Shown here piece after piece: positions 1 to 9,645 of a stretch of 33,513 nt of DNA. The notes beneath the pieces were generated by a model that did not search any database, had not been told where the DNA came from, and saw nothing but the letters and a program-made list of their open reading frames with translations. The DNA lies in the NCBI GenBank assembly GCA_001464575.1, contig LNFE01000169.1, forward strand, positions 1-33,513, given 5' to 3'. Source of the DNA: Acidobacteria bacterium Ga0077553 (lineage in GTDB: Bacteria; Acidobacteriota; Terriglobia; Bryobacterales; Bryobacteraceae). Made by a program: the position numbers and the translations under genes. Within the stretch, counting starts at the first letter, position 1; each line of letters starts with the position of its first letter.

Positions 1-1243
1 GGAGGCGGGCGCGCACGGCAGCGTTTTCCACGGGCTTGGTTTCTTTCGGATCCTGGGCCCAGTTATAGAGCTTGCCGGTGTCGTAGAGCTTCCACTGCTT
101 GTCGAAGACGTAGCGCTGCGTGCGGGTCCAGCGTTCTTTGTCCCAGCCGGGCCGCGGGTCGTACCAGGAGTAGATCCAGGGGCGGGGGACGCCGATTTTG
201 CCTTGCAATTGCGGCAGGAAACTGACGCCATCCATCTTGCCCATCGTCTTGGTGGGGACGTTGGCGGCAGCGCAGATGGTGGGGAGGAAGTCGCAGGAGT
301 CGATGAGGTCTTCGTTGACCTTGCCGGGCGGGGTGACCCCTTTCCAGCGGGCGATCATCGGCACGCGAATACCGGCTTCGGTGGGGAAGCCGTTGTTGCC
401 TTGGTAGGGCTTTCCGTTCAGTTGGCTGGTGATGCTTTGATGGGTGCCGTTGTCGCTGAAGAAGAGAATGAGCGTATCGGGCGGCAACTGATCGACGACG
501 CGGCCGACGAGCTTGTCCATGTACTCCACCATGTCCTTGAAGAATCGCTTGTCGGCCTTCAGGCGGTCGGGGCCGGCGAACTCCGCGCTATCGGGGGTGG
601 GGACGAAGGGATCGTGGGTCAGCGCGAGCGGCCAATAGACAAACCAGGGCTTGGGGTCGGGCTTCTTGACGAACTTCAGAATGAAGTCGGCGAAGAGATC
701 TTCGCCGTACTTGCCTTCGATGTTTTTGACTACGGTGCCGTCGGTGTAGATGGTGGGATTGCCGTAGCGGGAGCCTTTCTCTTCGGTGTGGCCGGCGTGC
801 CAGACATAGTGTTCATCGAAGCCGGCGTCTTCAACGCGCTTGCCCTTGCCGCGCCATTCGGGCTCGAAGGTGGGCGGGTTGTAGCTCCAGAACTGCCACT
901 TTCCGGCGATGGCGGTGCGATAGCCGCCTTCCTGGAAGAGGTGGCCGAAGGTGCGCTCCTTCGGGTCCATGATGCCGAACGCCTGCCAGTTGCGGAAGTT
1001 GTACTTGCCGGTCATGAGCTGCATGCGCGTGGGCGAACACAGCGGCTGGGCGAAGGCGTAGCGGAAGAGCATGCCTTCGCTGGCCATGCGGTCCAGGTTT
1101 GGCGTTTTGTAGGTTTGGCTGCCGTAGCAGCTCAGGCATTCGTAGCCGAGGTCGTCGGCCAGGATGAGGAGGATATTCGGGCGTTTCGGCTGGGCTCCCA
1201 GCGCGGCCGCGGACATGCCGGCGAGGAACTGGCGCCGGTTCAT
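1..1243 (-). CDS. Sulfatase (formylglycine-dependent), C-terminus beyond window
   Basis: Reading down from an ATG at 1243, the frame stays open to base 1 (414 residues seen), so the C-terminus is missing. The start gives [18 protein letters not shown], a short twin-arginine-like signal, followed by [12 protein letters not shown], where D30 and D31 are the usual metal ligands. The sulfatase signature CSPTR is present at residues 69-73; Cys69 would be converted to formylglycine. A second metal-site motif FFSDNGTH is seen further on. The usual GKWHLG motif reads GKWQFW here, so the conserved His is Gln. Family knowledge: such enzymes hydrolyse sulfate esters, often on sulfated glycans, outside the cytoplasm; the substrate cannot be told. 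Its ATG overlaps the stop of the DUF1552 gene upstream (ATGA, 1240-1243), implying translational coupling. Confidence 0.93.
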   Translation of the reverse strand, partial: MNRRQFLAGMSAAALGAQPKRPNILLILADDLGYECLSCYGSQTYKTPNLDRMASEGMLFRYAFAQPLCSPTRMQLMTGKYNFRNWQAFGIMDPKERTFGHLFQEGGYRTAIAGKWQFWSYNPPTFEPEWRGKGKRVEDAGFDEHYVWHAGHTEEKGSRYGNPTIYTDGTVVKNIEGKYGEDLFADFILKFVKKPDPKPWFVYWPLALTHDPFVPTPDSAEFAGPDRLKADKRFFKDMVEYMDKLVGRVVDQLPPDTLILFFSDNGTHQSITSQLNGKPYQGNNGFPTEAGIRVPMIARWKGVTPPGKVNEDLIDSCDFLPTICAAANVPTKTMGKMDGVSFLPQLQGKIGVPRPWIYSWYDPRPGWDKERWTRTQRYVFDKQWKLYDTGKLYNWAQDPKETKPVENAAVRARL

Positions 1244-2556
1244 CCAAAGATCTCCGGGAGTTCGCGGGAGCCGCTGGGGAACTTGGCGATGCCGGCGCCC
1301 ATGGCTTTGTTGGCGGCGGCGATGTAGAGATCAGCGACGGTGCCGGTGGTGCGGGTGTGGAGGCCGGTGCGGAGGCCGCCGGCGTGGCCGGCGACGATGG
1401 CGGAGAGGCCGTTGTTCTTGTGGTCGTTGGCTTCGGCGTGCTCGTGGACGTAGAGGAGCGTGGTGCGGTCGAGCAGCGTGGCGTCGCCTTCTTTGACGGA
1501 CTTCAGGCGGCCCAGCAGCCACGCGAACTCTTCGGCGTGCCAGCGGCAGATGTCGCGCTGGATGCGCAGGCCTTCAAGGCCGTTGTTCGAGGCCGACTTG
1601 CCGACGTTGTGCGAGTAATCATGATGCCGGCCGTTGGTGTGGCCGAGCCAGGGGAAGCGAGAGAGGCCCTGGCACTTGGTGAGCATGTAGGAGGCGACCT
1701 TCGTCTGCCCGCTGGCGAAGGCGTGGACGAGAAGTTCGCTTTGCAGCTTGGCGATGCGCGGCCAATCCTTCATGTCGCCTTCGGCTTCGGGCGGGTCGAC
1801 GCGACGGTAGTTCGGCGGGAGGCTGGCGATGGCGCGTTCGACGTCGCGGATGGAAGAGAGGTGCTCGTCGACGCGGGTCGCGTCTTCCTTGCCGAGAGCC
1901 TTGCGGAGGCCGGCGGCGTCTTCCTGCACGGTGTCGAGAACGCTCTTCTTGCGATTGATCCAGGTGAGTTCGCGGGCGCCGAAGAGACGATCGAAGAGCT
2001 TGTTCGGCAGCATTTCAGGGGGCAGGGCGCGATCGTAGCCCGCCCAGCTCATGTTGCGCTGGATGCTTTCGCCGAAGGACTCCTGGGAGACGCCGATTTG
2101 GAGCGAGCGGAAGCGGGTATCGGAGCCAACCTTGGCGGCGATGACCTGGTCAATCGACGGGCCGCCGGCGCCGCGGCCGGTGAACTGCGTGCCGGTCATG
2201 AGCGAGGCCATGGAGCGGTGGTGATCGTTACCGGGGCCGGGCAGGCGGGCGGCCGGATTGTCTAGACCGGTGACGATGTGGATGTCGTTGCGGAAGGGCG
2301 CAAGGGGCGCGAGACACGGCGTCATCATGTAATCGGCGCCGGTTTCCGTGGGGATCCAATACTTTTCGGGGATGCCGTTGCCGTTGAACCAGACGACGAA
2401 GCGGTTGGGCGGCGTGCCTTTGCCGGGAGCGGCGTAGGCGGTGCCGTTCGCGTTGAACATCGCCGCGAGAGGCGGCAGGCCGACGAATGCGCCGGACAGG
2501 CTGCGCAGAAGGGTACGGCGCGAGAGCGAGAGGTTTTTAGTGTGAACGGCTGGCAT
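1240..2556 (-). CDS. DUF1552 family secreted protein
   Basis: 438 residues. The N-terminus has a twin-arginine motif ([10 protein letters not shown], Arg13-Arg14) followed by a hydrophobic stretch ending around AYAAP, a probable Tat export signal. The body has the features I associate with DUF1552: [16 protein letters not shown] near residue 52, a [16 protein letters not shown] block, and a late [16 protein letters not shown] segment. Biochemical function is unknown in the family; the fold may relate to alkaline phosphatase/sulfatase-like proteins, which I state only as a possibility. DUF1552 genes commonly sit beside DUF1592-type heme-motif proteins, as here: the upstream gene ends 4 bases before this ATG, and this stop overlaps the sulfatase start. 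A GGAG lies about 10 bases before the ATG. Confidence 0.9.
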   Translation of the reverse strand: MPAVHTKNLSLSRRTLLRSLSGAFVGLPPLAAMFNANGTAYAAPGKGTPPNRFVVWFNGNGIPEKYWIPTETGADYMMTPCLAPLAPFRNDIHIVTGLDNPAARLPGPGNDHHRSMASLMTGTQFTGRGAGGPSIDQVIAAKVGSDTRFRSLQIGVSQESFGESIQRNMSWAGYDRALPPEMLPNKLFDRLFGARELTWINRKKSVLDTVQEDAAGLRKALGKEDATRVDEHLSSIRDVERAIASLPPNYRRVDPPEAEGDMKDWPRIAKLQSELLVHAFASGQTKVASYMLTKCQGLSRFPWLGHTNGRHHDYSHNVGKSASNNGLEGLRIQRDICRWHAEEFAWLLGRLKSVKEGDATLLDRTTLLYVHEHAEANDHKNNGLSAIVAGHAGGLRTGLHTRTTGTVADLYIAAANKAMGAGIAKFPSGSRELPEIFG

Positions 2557-2560
2557 CGAG

Positions 2561-4492
2561 TTATGACTCCGGGGGGAAAACGCTCCACTTCAACAAGCTG
2601 ACCATCAACTCCCGGAAGTGGAACCCGGAGCTGCGGAAATCGGCGAAGGCCCGATTGATGACAACGGCGTCGCGGGCGTTTTCGTGACGCCCCATATAGT
2701 AACGGAAGAGCTGCTTGGCCACGCACTCCTGGCACTGCGGAGCAGCCGAGAGAATTTTACCAAGCTCACGCGGCGTCGAGAAGCTGGAGTTCGGGATGCC
2801 CGCCACGTAGCCGTTGGTGTCGATATCGAGTTCGACGTTGACCACATCACCATCTTCTTTGCGAGCCGGGCGGAAGGTGAGCTTCTGCTTGGCGCGGAAC
2901 TGGCCGATGGCGTCGTACTTTTCAAAAGCGAGACCGATGGGGTCGACGAGCGTATGGCAACTGGCACAGCTCTCGTTATTGAGATGCATGGCGAGCCGTT
3001 CGCGGTTAGTCATGGGCTTGCCCTTGTCGAGGTTGGGCAGGTTGGCATTGACGCCGGGGGGCGGCTGGGGCACTTCCTGACAGAGGAAGTGTTCGCGGAC
3101 GAAGAGGCCGCGCTGGGTGGCGCTGGTATCGGCGGGCTTAGAGGTGGCGGCCAGGAACATGGCCTGGCCGAGGATTCCGGCGCGGCCGGTCTCCGGCGGC
3201 AGCGGGACGCGATCGTATTCGCTCTTCGGCGCGGGGACCTTATAAAGCTGGGCGAGGCCGGTGTTCACGAAGCTGTGTTCGGCGGAGAAGAGCTGCATGA
3301 AGTCCTGGTCGCGCCAGACAAGATCAGCGACCATGCGGCGGGTTTCTTCCGTCATCGCAACCGTGAGTTCGGCCGAGTACATGGGGAACTGGGCGCGTTC
3401 CTTGACGGCGTCGAGCAACTGGTCGAAACGAAGCCATTCGGCGACGAACTCATCGAGGGTGGCTTTGGCGCGGGGGTCGGCGAGGAGGCGGCGTGCCTGC
3501 TTCTCGACGGCTTCGCGGGTGTTGAGTTCGCCCTGGGCCGCGGCGCGGGTGAGCTCGGCGTCGGGCATGGAGTTCAGCAGGGCGTAGGAGAGGCGGCTGG
3601 CCGTTTCATAGGGCCGCCAGGAGGGCTCGGCGCCGTTTTCGGTGCGCATGAGAAAGTTCGGCGACTGGAGCATGGCTTCGAGCGTGAGCTGGGCGCCGGC
3701 GAGGAAGCTTTTCTCGGAAACGAAGAGCTTATCGTAGCGGGCCACTTCCGCTTCGAGTAGCGGGCGGCGGAAGGCCTTGGCGCCGAAGGTGCGGAGGAAC
3801 TTTTGCCGGCAGGCGGCGTCCTGCGTCTTGCAGGGGATGAGGCCATGCGTGTCACCGCCGCGGAAGGCGGAGCGGGCGAGTTTTTCGGCGGCGGCACCGT
3901 AGGCTTCGGCTAGGAGCGGTGAGATAGACTGCGATTGAAATTGGTTGCGATAGCCGCCGACGAAGTCTTCGGCGGGGAACTGGTCGGCGACGCGGCTATC
4001 GTCGCCGAGGAGGTCGCGAACCGTGTTGTTGTACTGGGCGTGGGTCAAGCGCCGGAGGACGGGGCGGGCTTCGAACTTGCGCTGGCCGAGGAGGAAGCGA
4101 TCGTCCGGCTTCGTGTTGCTGGCGAGGTAGTCGATCCAGGTGCGGAGCGTGGCTTCTTCGGCGGAGCCGGGGGTGATCTTCACTCCGCCGGCATGGGCGA
4201 CGCGGCGGGTGGGCTTGTTGAGCAGCAGCGATTTCGAGAGGTCTTCGCGATTGATCAGGACGTGGAGCGATTTCCCGAAGAGCTGGAGCTCTTCGGCGCT
4301 GGCGCCTTCGTCGGGGAAACGGAAGCGGGTGCCGCCGGCGACTCCGTTCGAGCCATGGCAGTTTTGACAGCCGCCTTTTTCAAGGGCGGGCATCACTTTT
4401 GCAGTGAAGTAGGCTTCGCCGGGCGCACTGAGGTTCTTCTGGCTCAGGAGCAGGGGCAAAGCGGCGCAGAGAAGGAGGCAGCGGCGTAGCAC
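2561..4492 (-). CDS. DUF1592/DUF1588/DUF1585 family secreted protein with two CxxCH heme motifs
   Basis: 643 residues from a GTG start, beginning with a hydrophobic signal peptide ([16 protein letters not shown]). Domain order from motifs: a cytochrome-c-like N-terminal segment with CQNCH at 42-46; DUF1587-like [18 protein letters not shown] around 147-164; DUF1595/DUF1592-like segments ([11 protein letters not shown] at 240-250, [13 protein letters not shown] at 271-283); a DUF1588-like segment ([12 protein letters not shown]); a second CASCH at 509-513; and a DUF1585-like C-terminus (QLFRYYMGR). This is the 'PSD1/planctomycete cytochrome' architecture found in Planctomycetes, Verrucomicrobia and Solibacter-type acidobacteria. 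The two CxxCH motifs suggest covalent heme c and a periplasmic redox role; the substrate is unknown. It lies 20 bases downstream of the methyltransferase gene and 4 bases upstream of the DUF1552 gene. Confidence 0.92.
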   Translation of the reverse strand: MLRRCLLLCAALPLLLSQKNLSAPGEAYFTAKVMPALEKGGCQNCHGSNGVAGGTRFRFPDEGASAEELQLFGKSLHVLINREDLSKSLLLNKPTRRVAHAGGVKITPGSAEEATLRTWIDYLASNTKPDDRFLLGQRKFEARPVLRRLTHAQYNNTVRDLLGDDSRVADQFPAEDFVGGYRNQFQSQSISPLLAEAYGAAAEKLARSAFRGGDTHGLIPCKTQDAACRQKFLRTFGAKAFRRPLLEAEVARYDKLFVSEKSFLAGAQLTLEAMLQSPNFLMRTENGAEPSWRPYETASRLSYALLNSMPDAELTRAAAQGELNTREAVEKQARRLLADPRAKATLDEFVAEWLRFDQLLDAVKERAQFPMYSAELTVAMTEETRRMVADLVWRDQDFMQLFSAEHSFVNTGLAQLYKVPAPKSEYDRVPLPPETGRAGILGQAMFLAATSKPADTSATQRGLFVREHFLCQEVPQPPPGVNANLPNLDKGKPMTNRERLAMHLNNESCASCHTLVDPIGLAFEKYDAIGQFRAKQKLTFRPARKEDGDVVNVELDIDTNGYVAGIPNSSFSTPRELGKILSAAPQCQECVAKQLFRYYMGRHENARDAVVINRAFADFRSSGFHFRELMVSLLKWSVFPPES

Positions 4493-4512
4493 TGCCCCTA
4501 TATTATTGCTTT

Positions 4513-5505
4513 TTAACTCCGAACGCTAACCAATACTTGCTCGGGCATGGGGCCGGTGGGCACTTGGTCGGTGGAGGCGAAGCCGGCGGCGGCAAACATG
4601 CTTTCGAATTGGGAGAAGGTGTAGGCGTCGCCGGAGGGTGTATTGAGGAGCATGGTCATGGCGAACGCCGCGGCGATGGGCGGGGTGACGCGGTCTGGGT
4701 TGGGGACAAATTCCAGCGTGATCGCCCGGCCACCGGGCTTGAGGGAGGCGTGGACGCGGCGGAGGATGTCGATGCAGCCGGCTTCGTCGAAGTGGTGGAG
4801 GAAGTTGGTGAGCAGGACCAGATCGTAGCCGGAGCCATAATCGACCGAGAGGGCGCTGCCGGGTAGGGGCGTCCAGCGGTTGGCAACGCCGAAGCGTGCG
4901 GCGTTTTCGGCGGCGACTTTGAGAACGGCGGGCCAGTCGAGGGCCGTGATGTGCGCTTCCGGATTTTTTGAGGCAATGTGGATGCCGAAGATGCCGTGGC
5001 CAGCAGCGATATCGAGGACGCGGAGCGGGCCGGGTCCGGCTAGCTCGGCGAGGAACTGCGCGGCGGGCGTCATCATGGGGACCATGCCGCGGGCGAAATC
5101 TTCCCACACGGGGTTTTCGTCTTCGATGGTGCCCTCGCCGCCGAGGATGCTGCGACCGGTGCGAACGACTTGCGCGATGTCGCTGGCGGCATGCATCAGG
5201 ACGGGATGATGGAGGAACTTGGAGGCGAGGCCCATGTAGGCCGGGGAGTTGGCGTCCAGGAAGAGAGCGGCGTCGGGCGCGAGGCTGTAGGCATCGTCAG
5301 CCTTCGTGAGCAGGCCGGTAACGCAGAGGTAGTCGGCGAGAATGCGGGTGCCGCGTTCGCTGGCGCCGATGTGGGCCGCCAAAGTAGGAGCCGTAGTGTG
5401 GCCTTCGGCGATGGCCGTGAACAGGCCCAACTCCAGGCCGCCGCGGAGCGCCTCGGTGGCCACGTGGGCGCTCATCATTTGGAAGATGCGTTCGGGACTG
5501 ACCAT
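4513..5505 (-). CDS. SAM-dependent O-methyltransferase, family 2 type
   Basis: 330 residues. An N-terminal winged-helix/dimerisation region (roughly 1-100) precedes a Rossmann methyltransferase domain with the SAM-binding motif DIAAGHG at 165-171, an acidic residue at the end of the next strand (ALDWP) and a His-His pair (LTNFLHHFDEA, His237/His238) at the position of the catalytic base in plant-type and bacterial O-methyltransferases. The methyl acceptor cannot be inferred. The start codon lies 3 bases after the stop of the upstream, related methyltransferase, so the two are very likely co-transcribed and possibly act on the same compound. The gene downstream starts 20 bases later on the same strand. 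Confidence 0.88.
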   Translation of the reverse strand: MVSPERIFQMMSAHVATEALRGGLELGLFTAIAEGHTTAPTLAAHIGASERGTRILADYLCVTGLLTKADDAYSLAPDAALFLDANSPAYMGLASKFLHHPVLMHAASDIAQVVRTGRSILGGEGTIEDENPVWEDFARGMVPMMTPAAQFLAELAGPGPLRVLDIAAGHGIFGIHIASKNPEAHITALDWPAVLKVAAENAARFGVANRWTPLPGSALSVDYGSGYDLVLLTNFLHHFDEAGCIDILRRVHASLKPGGRAITLEFVPNPDRVTPPIAAAFAMTMLLNTPSGDAYTFSQFESMFAAAGFASTDQVPTGPMPEQVLVSVRS

Positions 5506-5508
5506 GGC

Positions 5509-6504
5509 TTAGCTGAGCCTCGCTGCGATGACGGACATGGGAGATGGGGTGGGGACGATCTCGTCGATGGTGAAGCCGTGGGCGTTGAGGAGCGTGTGCC
5601 ATTCGGTGGCGGTGCGTTCTTTACCGCCGGTCATCACCATCATATTGACGTCCATGATGCGGGCGGGGCCGGCGTCGGCGTCGGAATCGGGGACGACGGA
5701 TTCCAGGATGATGAGTTTACTATCGGGCAGGGCGGCGGCGCGGATGGTATCGAGGATGCGGCCGGCGTCGTGGTCGTTCCAATCGTGCAGGATGAACTTC
5801 ATCATGTAGGTGTTGGCGCCGGCGGGGACGGTGGCGAAGAAGTCCGCAGCGACTGCGATGGCGCGATCGGCCATGCCTTGCGCGGCGAGGTAGGCTTCGG
5901 CGGCCGGGATGGTGAAGGGCAGATCGGTGACGATGCCGCTGAGGCCGGGTTGCTGATTGAGTACGGCACAGAGTAACGTTCCGTTGCCTCCCGCCACATC
6001 GACGATGGTACCGCTCGCGGGGAACTGGTAGCTGGCTAGGATGGCCGGGATCAGGGCCCCGCTGAAATCGCTCATGGCTTGGTTGAAGACCTGGCCTTCG
6101 GCGGGGTTGGTTTTGGTGAAGTAGGCCCAAACGTCCTCGCCGTGGGCGTCGTCAAAGGCGGTGACACCGCGTTCGATGGAGGCCCGGAGATTGGCCCAGG
6201 CTTTCAGATGGCCGCCGCCAAAGATGGAGGTGACCATGCCGCGGAGGGAGCCGGGGACGTCGGTGCGGAGCGTTTCGCCGAGGGGCGTGAGGAGGAAGCT
6301 GCCGCCGGGTTGCGTGGTGACGAGGCCGATGGTGGCGCAGGCGCGGAGGAAACGGTCGAGCGACGGCGCGTGGACGTGGGGAACAGGTTGTTGCGCGGCG
6401 AGGTAGTCGGCGATCTGGAGTTCGGCGAATACCTGCAGAAGGCGGGCGCGCATGAGGCCGAAGCCCATGTCGAAGATTTGCTCTTGCGGCGAGGGAGTAT
6501 GCAT
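5509..6504 (-). CDS. SAM-dependent O-methyltransferase (hydroxyneurosporene/caffeate OMT type)
   Basis: 331 residues. The SAM-binding motif DVAGGNG is at 169-175 and the catalytic-base motif HDWND (His240) is followed by DAGRIL, the pattern of family-2 O-methyltransferases including bacterial hydroxyneurosporene and polyketide O-methyltransferases. The N-terminal 100 residues are the dimerisation domain. It is the first gene of the minus-strand set (6504 down to 1) and divergent from the SNF2 helicase gene, with 81 bases between the two starts. The arrangement of two related methyltransferases in tandem suggests duplication, although the two share little beyond family motifs by eye. Substrate unknown. 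Confidence 0.9.
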   Translation of the reverse strand: MHTPSPQEQIFDMGFGLMRARLLQVFAELQIADYLAAQQPVPHVHAPSLDRFLRACATIGLVTTQPGGSFLLTPLGETLRTDVPGSLRGMVTSIFGGGHLKAWANLRASIERGVTAFDDAHGEDVWAYFTKTNPAEGQVFNQAMSDFSGALIPAILASYQFPASGTIVDVAGGNGTLLCAVLNQQPGLSGIVTDLPFTIPAAEAYLAAQGMADRAIAVAADFFATVPAGANTYMMKFILHDWNDHDAGRILDTIRAAALPDSKLIILESVVPDSDADAGPARIMDVNMMVMTGGKERTATEWHTLLNAHGFTIDEIVPTPSPMSVIAARLS

Positions 6505-6518
6505 GTTGAGTTTCTGAC

Positions 6519-6546
6519 ACTATACGCGAAACGGGTCCGCCCGGAA
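6519..6546 (-). promoter_or_regulatory. Candidate promoter for the methyltransferase gene set
   Basis: On the minus strand a TATAGT hexamer (6524-6519) lies 14 bases before the ATG at 6504. A weak TTCCGG (6546-6541) stands 16 bases further upstream. The -10 hexamer is the same one found before the TonB-type receptor at 18.6 kb, but the -35 match is poor and the implied leader is only about 8 bases. Confidence 0.3.
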
Positions 6547-6585
6547 GGGTCACTCGATGTGGTATTGATTGTTTAGTCTTACTCG

Positions 6586-9500
6586 ATGCTTATCCTGCAC
6601 GCCGGCGTACACGACGGCTTCTTTTCGATATGGCTGGAGGCATCGGCAGATCATAAACAGGCGAAGGCGGCCCCGACCGTGGGGCGTCCGCAGCGAAGCG
6701 GACCGCCGGATTATCCTTATGGAGCCCCGCCCGCACTGTTGCGCGAAATACTTTCCTCCCTCCCCTACTGTGGGGAATTGGCAAAGGCCCAGATGCAACG
6801 AGTGGTTCTCTGGGCGCCTGCCGCGCCCGAAGGGCCGGTGGCATCGAGCGCGTTGATCGCCGAGCACCCCGTTTATGAGAGCTTAACGCTCTCGCCGTTC
6901 TCTATTGCCTCCATGCAATTGGGGCCAAAAGAGACCGTCGATTTCCTGGCGGCGACGTTCGGCCAACGGCTGATTCGGCCGGGGTTGATGGTGGCTCCGG
7001 ACGTGCAATTCTGGGTTTCGGCGCTGCGGTTTGCAGGCGGGTTGGTGGCACGGCAGCAGTTTCTACCGGACTTGGACGAGGTGGACGGGGAGTTCGCCGC
7101 GAGTTGGACGCCGGTTTACCCGGGTATCGAAGGGCACCGGCTGGCGGCGTTGGCCGCGGCGATGCCGGCTTCGGCGCGGGCGATCACGTTTGAAGATAAG
7201 GCCGCTCCGGCCACGCCCGCCCGGATTGTGTTGGACGCCTTTGTCTCCTGGATGCTCGACGATCTGATTCGGGGCAGCTACAACGGCGGAAAGCCGCCGC
7301 GAGGGAAAAGCCCACACGAACGCTGGCTGTACGCGCTGGCTTCCGAGGATGGACTCGTCGAAGGCTATCCGGACATCCTCGAACGGATTTCGAAACAGGT
7401 GCGGCAGTGGCGGCGTCCTGTAGCATTGACGGCCGATGCGCCGTTCCGGCTCTGCTTCCGGTTGGAAGAGCCTTCGGAGCTGGGTTCGGCTTGGACCGTA
7501 CGGTACTTGGTGCAGAGCGTGGACAACCCGGACAACGTACTGCGGGCGGAACAGATCGGCACGGGCGAGCGGCTGGTGGGCGTGACGCGGCAGCCGACGC
7601 TTGAGTTCCTGCTGACGTCGTTGACGCAGGCGACCTCCATTGTGCCCCGCATTGAAAGCTCGCTGCGGGCGAGCGTGCCCACCGGGTTCGACGTCGATAC
7701 CAATGGCGCTTATGAGTTCCTGAACCAGAAGGCCGTGGCGCTCGAACAGGGCGGGTTCGCCGTGGAGCTGCCGAAGTGGTGGAGCCGCGACGGTACGCGG
7801 GCGCGTCTGAGCGTGAAGGCGATTGTCGATAGCCCGGAGAAGCCGCCGAAGGGCGGGCTATCACTGAACTGGATTTTGAACTTCGATTGGCGGATTGCCG
7901 TGGCTGGTGAATTGGCCACGCGCGATGAGTTGCTCGAACTGCAGCGGCTGCGGTCGCCGCTCGTGAAGGTGCATGGGCAGTGGGCCCATGTGACGCCGGA
8001 CGAGATCGACTATTCGCTCGAATTCTGGCGGCGCAACGCGAGCGGCACGGCGACGGTTCGCGAGATTATCCAGATGTCGCTGGGCAACTACCACTCGAAC
8101 CACGAGTTGCCAATTGAAGGCGTCGTGGCGACGGGCTGGGTGCGCGATCTGCTCGACCAGTTGGAAGGCCGGAAAGTGTTTGAAGAGTTGAAGCCGCCGA
8201 AGGGCTTCAAGGGGACGCTGCGGCCGTACCAGATTCGGGGTTACTCCTGGCTCAAGTTCCTGCGCAAGTGGGGCCTGGGCGCATGTTTGGCCGACGACAT
8301 GGGTCTCGGCAAAACAATTCAGACGCTGGCGCTGTTGCAGCTCGACAAGGAAGAAGGCACGACGATGCCGACCTTGTTGATCTGCCCGACTTCGGTGGCC
8401 GGGAACTGGCAGAAGGAAGCGGCGCGGTTTACGCCGCAGTTGAAGGTGCTCGTTCATCACGGGGTGAACCGGCTGAAGGGCGACGAGTTCACGCGGCAGA
8501 TGCACAAGTATCATCTCGTGATTACGAGCTATGGCATTCTGCAGCGCGATCTTGAGTACTTCAAGCAGGTGACCTGGAGCGGGGCGATCCTCGACGAAGC
8601 GCAGAACATTAAGAACCCGGATACTCGGCAGGCGAAGTCCGTGCGGGCGCTGGTGAGCGACTACCGGATTGCGCTGACGGGTACGCCAGTCGAAAACAAC
8701 GTCGGCGAACTCTGGAGCGTGATGGAGTTCCTGAACCCCGGCTTCCTGGGGACGAGGGAGCAGTTCCGCCGGAACTATTTCCTGCCGATTCAGACCAACC
8801 GCGACAACGACGCGGCGAACCATTTGAAGCGGCTAACCTCTCCGTTCCTGCTGCGCCGGTTGAAGACCGATACGAAGATCATTGCGGACCTGCCGGAGAA
8901 GTTCGAGAACAAGGTCTACTGCACGCTGACGCGCGAGCAGGTAGAGATGTATCAGCAGGTGCTGAAGGATGCGCACTCGAAGATCGAGTTCGCCGACGGC
9001 ATGGCTCGGCGGGGCGCGATTCTGGCGACGCTGTCGAAATTGAAGCAGGTGTGCAACCATCCGGCGCATTTCCTGGGCGATGGGTCGCCGGTGGTGGACC
9101 GTTCGGGCAAGCTGACGCGTCTGACCGAAATGGTGGAAGAGGTTCTGGTAAGCGGCGACCGCGCGCTGGTGTTCACGCAGTTCACCGAGATGGGCGGCAT
9201 TCTGCAGAAGCATCTGCAGGACAGCTTCGGCGACGAGGTGCTCTACCTGCACGGTGGCACTCCGATGCGGCAGCGCGAGATGATGGTGGAGCGGTTCCAG
9301 AAGTCGCCGAACGGGCCGCGGGTGTTTATCCTATCGTTGAAGGCTGGTGGAACGGGTTTGAACCTGACGCGTGCCAACCACGTATTCCATTACGATCGCT
9401 GGTGGAACCCGGCGGTGGAAGATCAGGCCACGGACCGGGCGTTCCGCATTGGGCAGTTGCGCAATGTACAGGTGCACAAGTTCCTTTGCGTGGGGACGCT

Positions 9501-9645
9501 CGAAGAACGCATTGACGAGATGATTGAAAGCAAGAAGAGCATCGTCAACGAAGTGATTGGCACGGGCGAGGGCTGGATTACCGAGCTTTCGAACGAAGAG
9601 CTGAAGAATGTGTTCGCGTTGAGTGCGGAGGCGCTGGATGAGTAA
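6586..9645 (+). CDS. SNF2-family DNA helicase/ATPase with SNF2-associated N-terminal domain
   Basis: 1019 residues. The first ~550 residues are the poorly conserved region typical of bacterial SNF2 proteins, including a DUF3670-like segment (GGFAVELPKWW near 389). The ATPase core follows: Walker A in DDMGLGKTIQ (Lys576), the DEAQ box at 670-673, a TGTPVENN motif III region, and motif VI QATDRAFRIGQ at 947-957. These proteins translocate on double-stranded DNA and remodel protein-DNA complexes; they generally do not unwind strands. The cellular partner is unknown, but the next gene is a SWIM zinc-finger protein whose ATG lies 8 bases inside this gene, a pairing known from actinobacteria and cyanobacteria. 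No clear Shine-Dalgarno precedes the ATG. It is divergent from the methyltransferase set. Confidence 0.95.
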   Translation: MLILHAGVHDGFFSIWLEASADHKQAKAAPTVGRPQRSGPPDYPYGAPPALLREILSSLPYCGELAKAQMQRVVLWAPAAPEGPVASSALIAEHPVYESLTLSPFSIASMQLGPKETVDFLAATFGQRLIRPGLMVAPDVQFWVSALRFAGGLVARQQFLPDLDEVDGEFAASWTPVYPGIEGHRLAALAAAMPASARAITFEDKAAPATPARIVLDAFVSWMLDDLIRGSYNGGKPPRGKSPHERWLYALASEDGLVEGYPDILERISKQVRQWRRPVALTADAPFRLCFRLEEPSELGSAWTVRYLVQSVDNPDNVLRAEQIGTGERLVGVTRQPTLEFLLTSLTQATSIVPRIESSLRASVPTGFDVDTNGAYEFLNQKAVALEQGGFAVELPKWWSRDGTRARLSVKAIVDSPEKPPKGGLSLNWILNFDWRIAVAGELATRDELLELQRLRSPLVKVHGQWAHVTPDEIDYSLEFWRRNASGTATVREIIQMSLGNYHSNHELPIEGVVATGWVRDLLDQLEGRKVFEELKPPKGFKGTLRPYQIRGYSWLKFLRKWGLGACLADDMGLGKTIQTLALLQLDKEEGTTMPTLLICPTSVAGNWQKEAARFTPQLKVLVHHGVNRLKGDEFTRQMHKYHLVITSYGILQRDLEYFKQVTWSGAILDEAQNIKNPDTRQAKSVRALVSDYRIALTGTPVENNVGELWSVMEFLNPGFLGTREQFRRNYFLPIQTNRDNDAANHLKRLTSPFLLRRLKTDTKIIADLPEKFENKVYCTLTREQVEMYQQVLKDAHSKIEFADGMARRGAILATLSKLKQVCNHPAHFLGDGSPVVDRSGKLTRLTEMVEEVLVSGDRALVFTQFTEMGGILQKHLQDSFGDEVLYLHGGTPMRQREMMVERFQKSPNGPRVFILSLKAGGTGLNLTRANHVFHYDRWWNPAVEDQATDRAFRIGQLRNVQVHKFLCVGTLEERIDEMIESKKSIVNEVIGTGEGWITELSNEELKNVFALSAEALDE

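Noticed and set aside
203..4489. Long plus-strand open frames opposite the sulfatase/DUF genes
   Set aside because: They mirror real minus-strand genes with clear motifs; their own translations are Gly/Ala/Glu-rich without any family resemblance, as expected for shadows in high-GC DNA.
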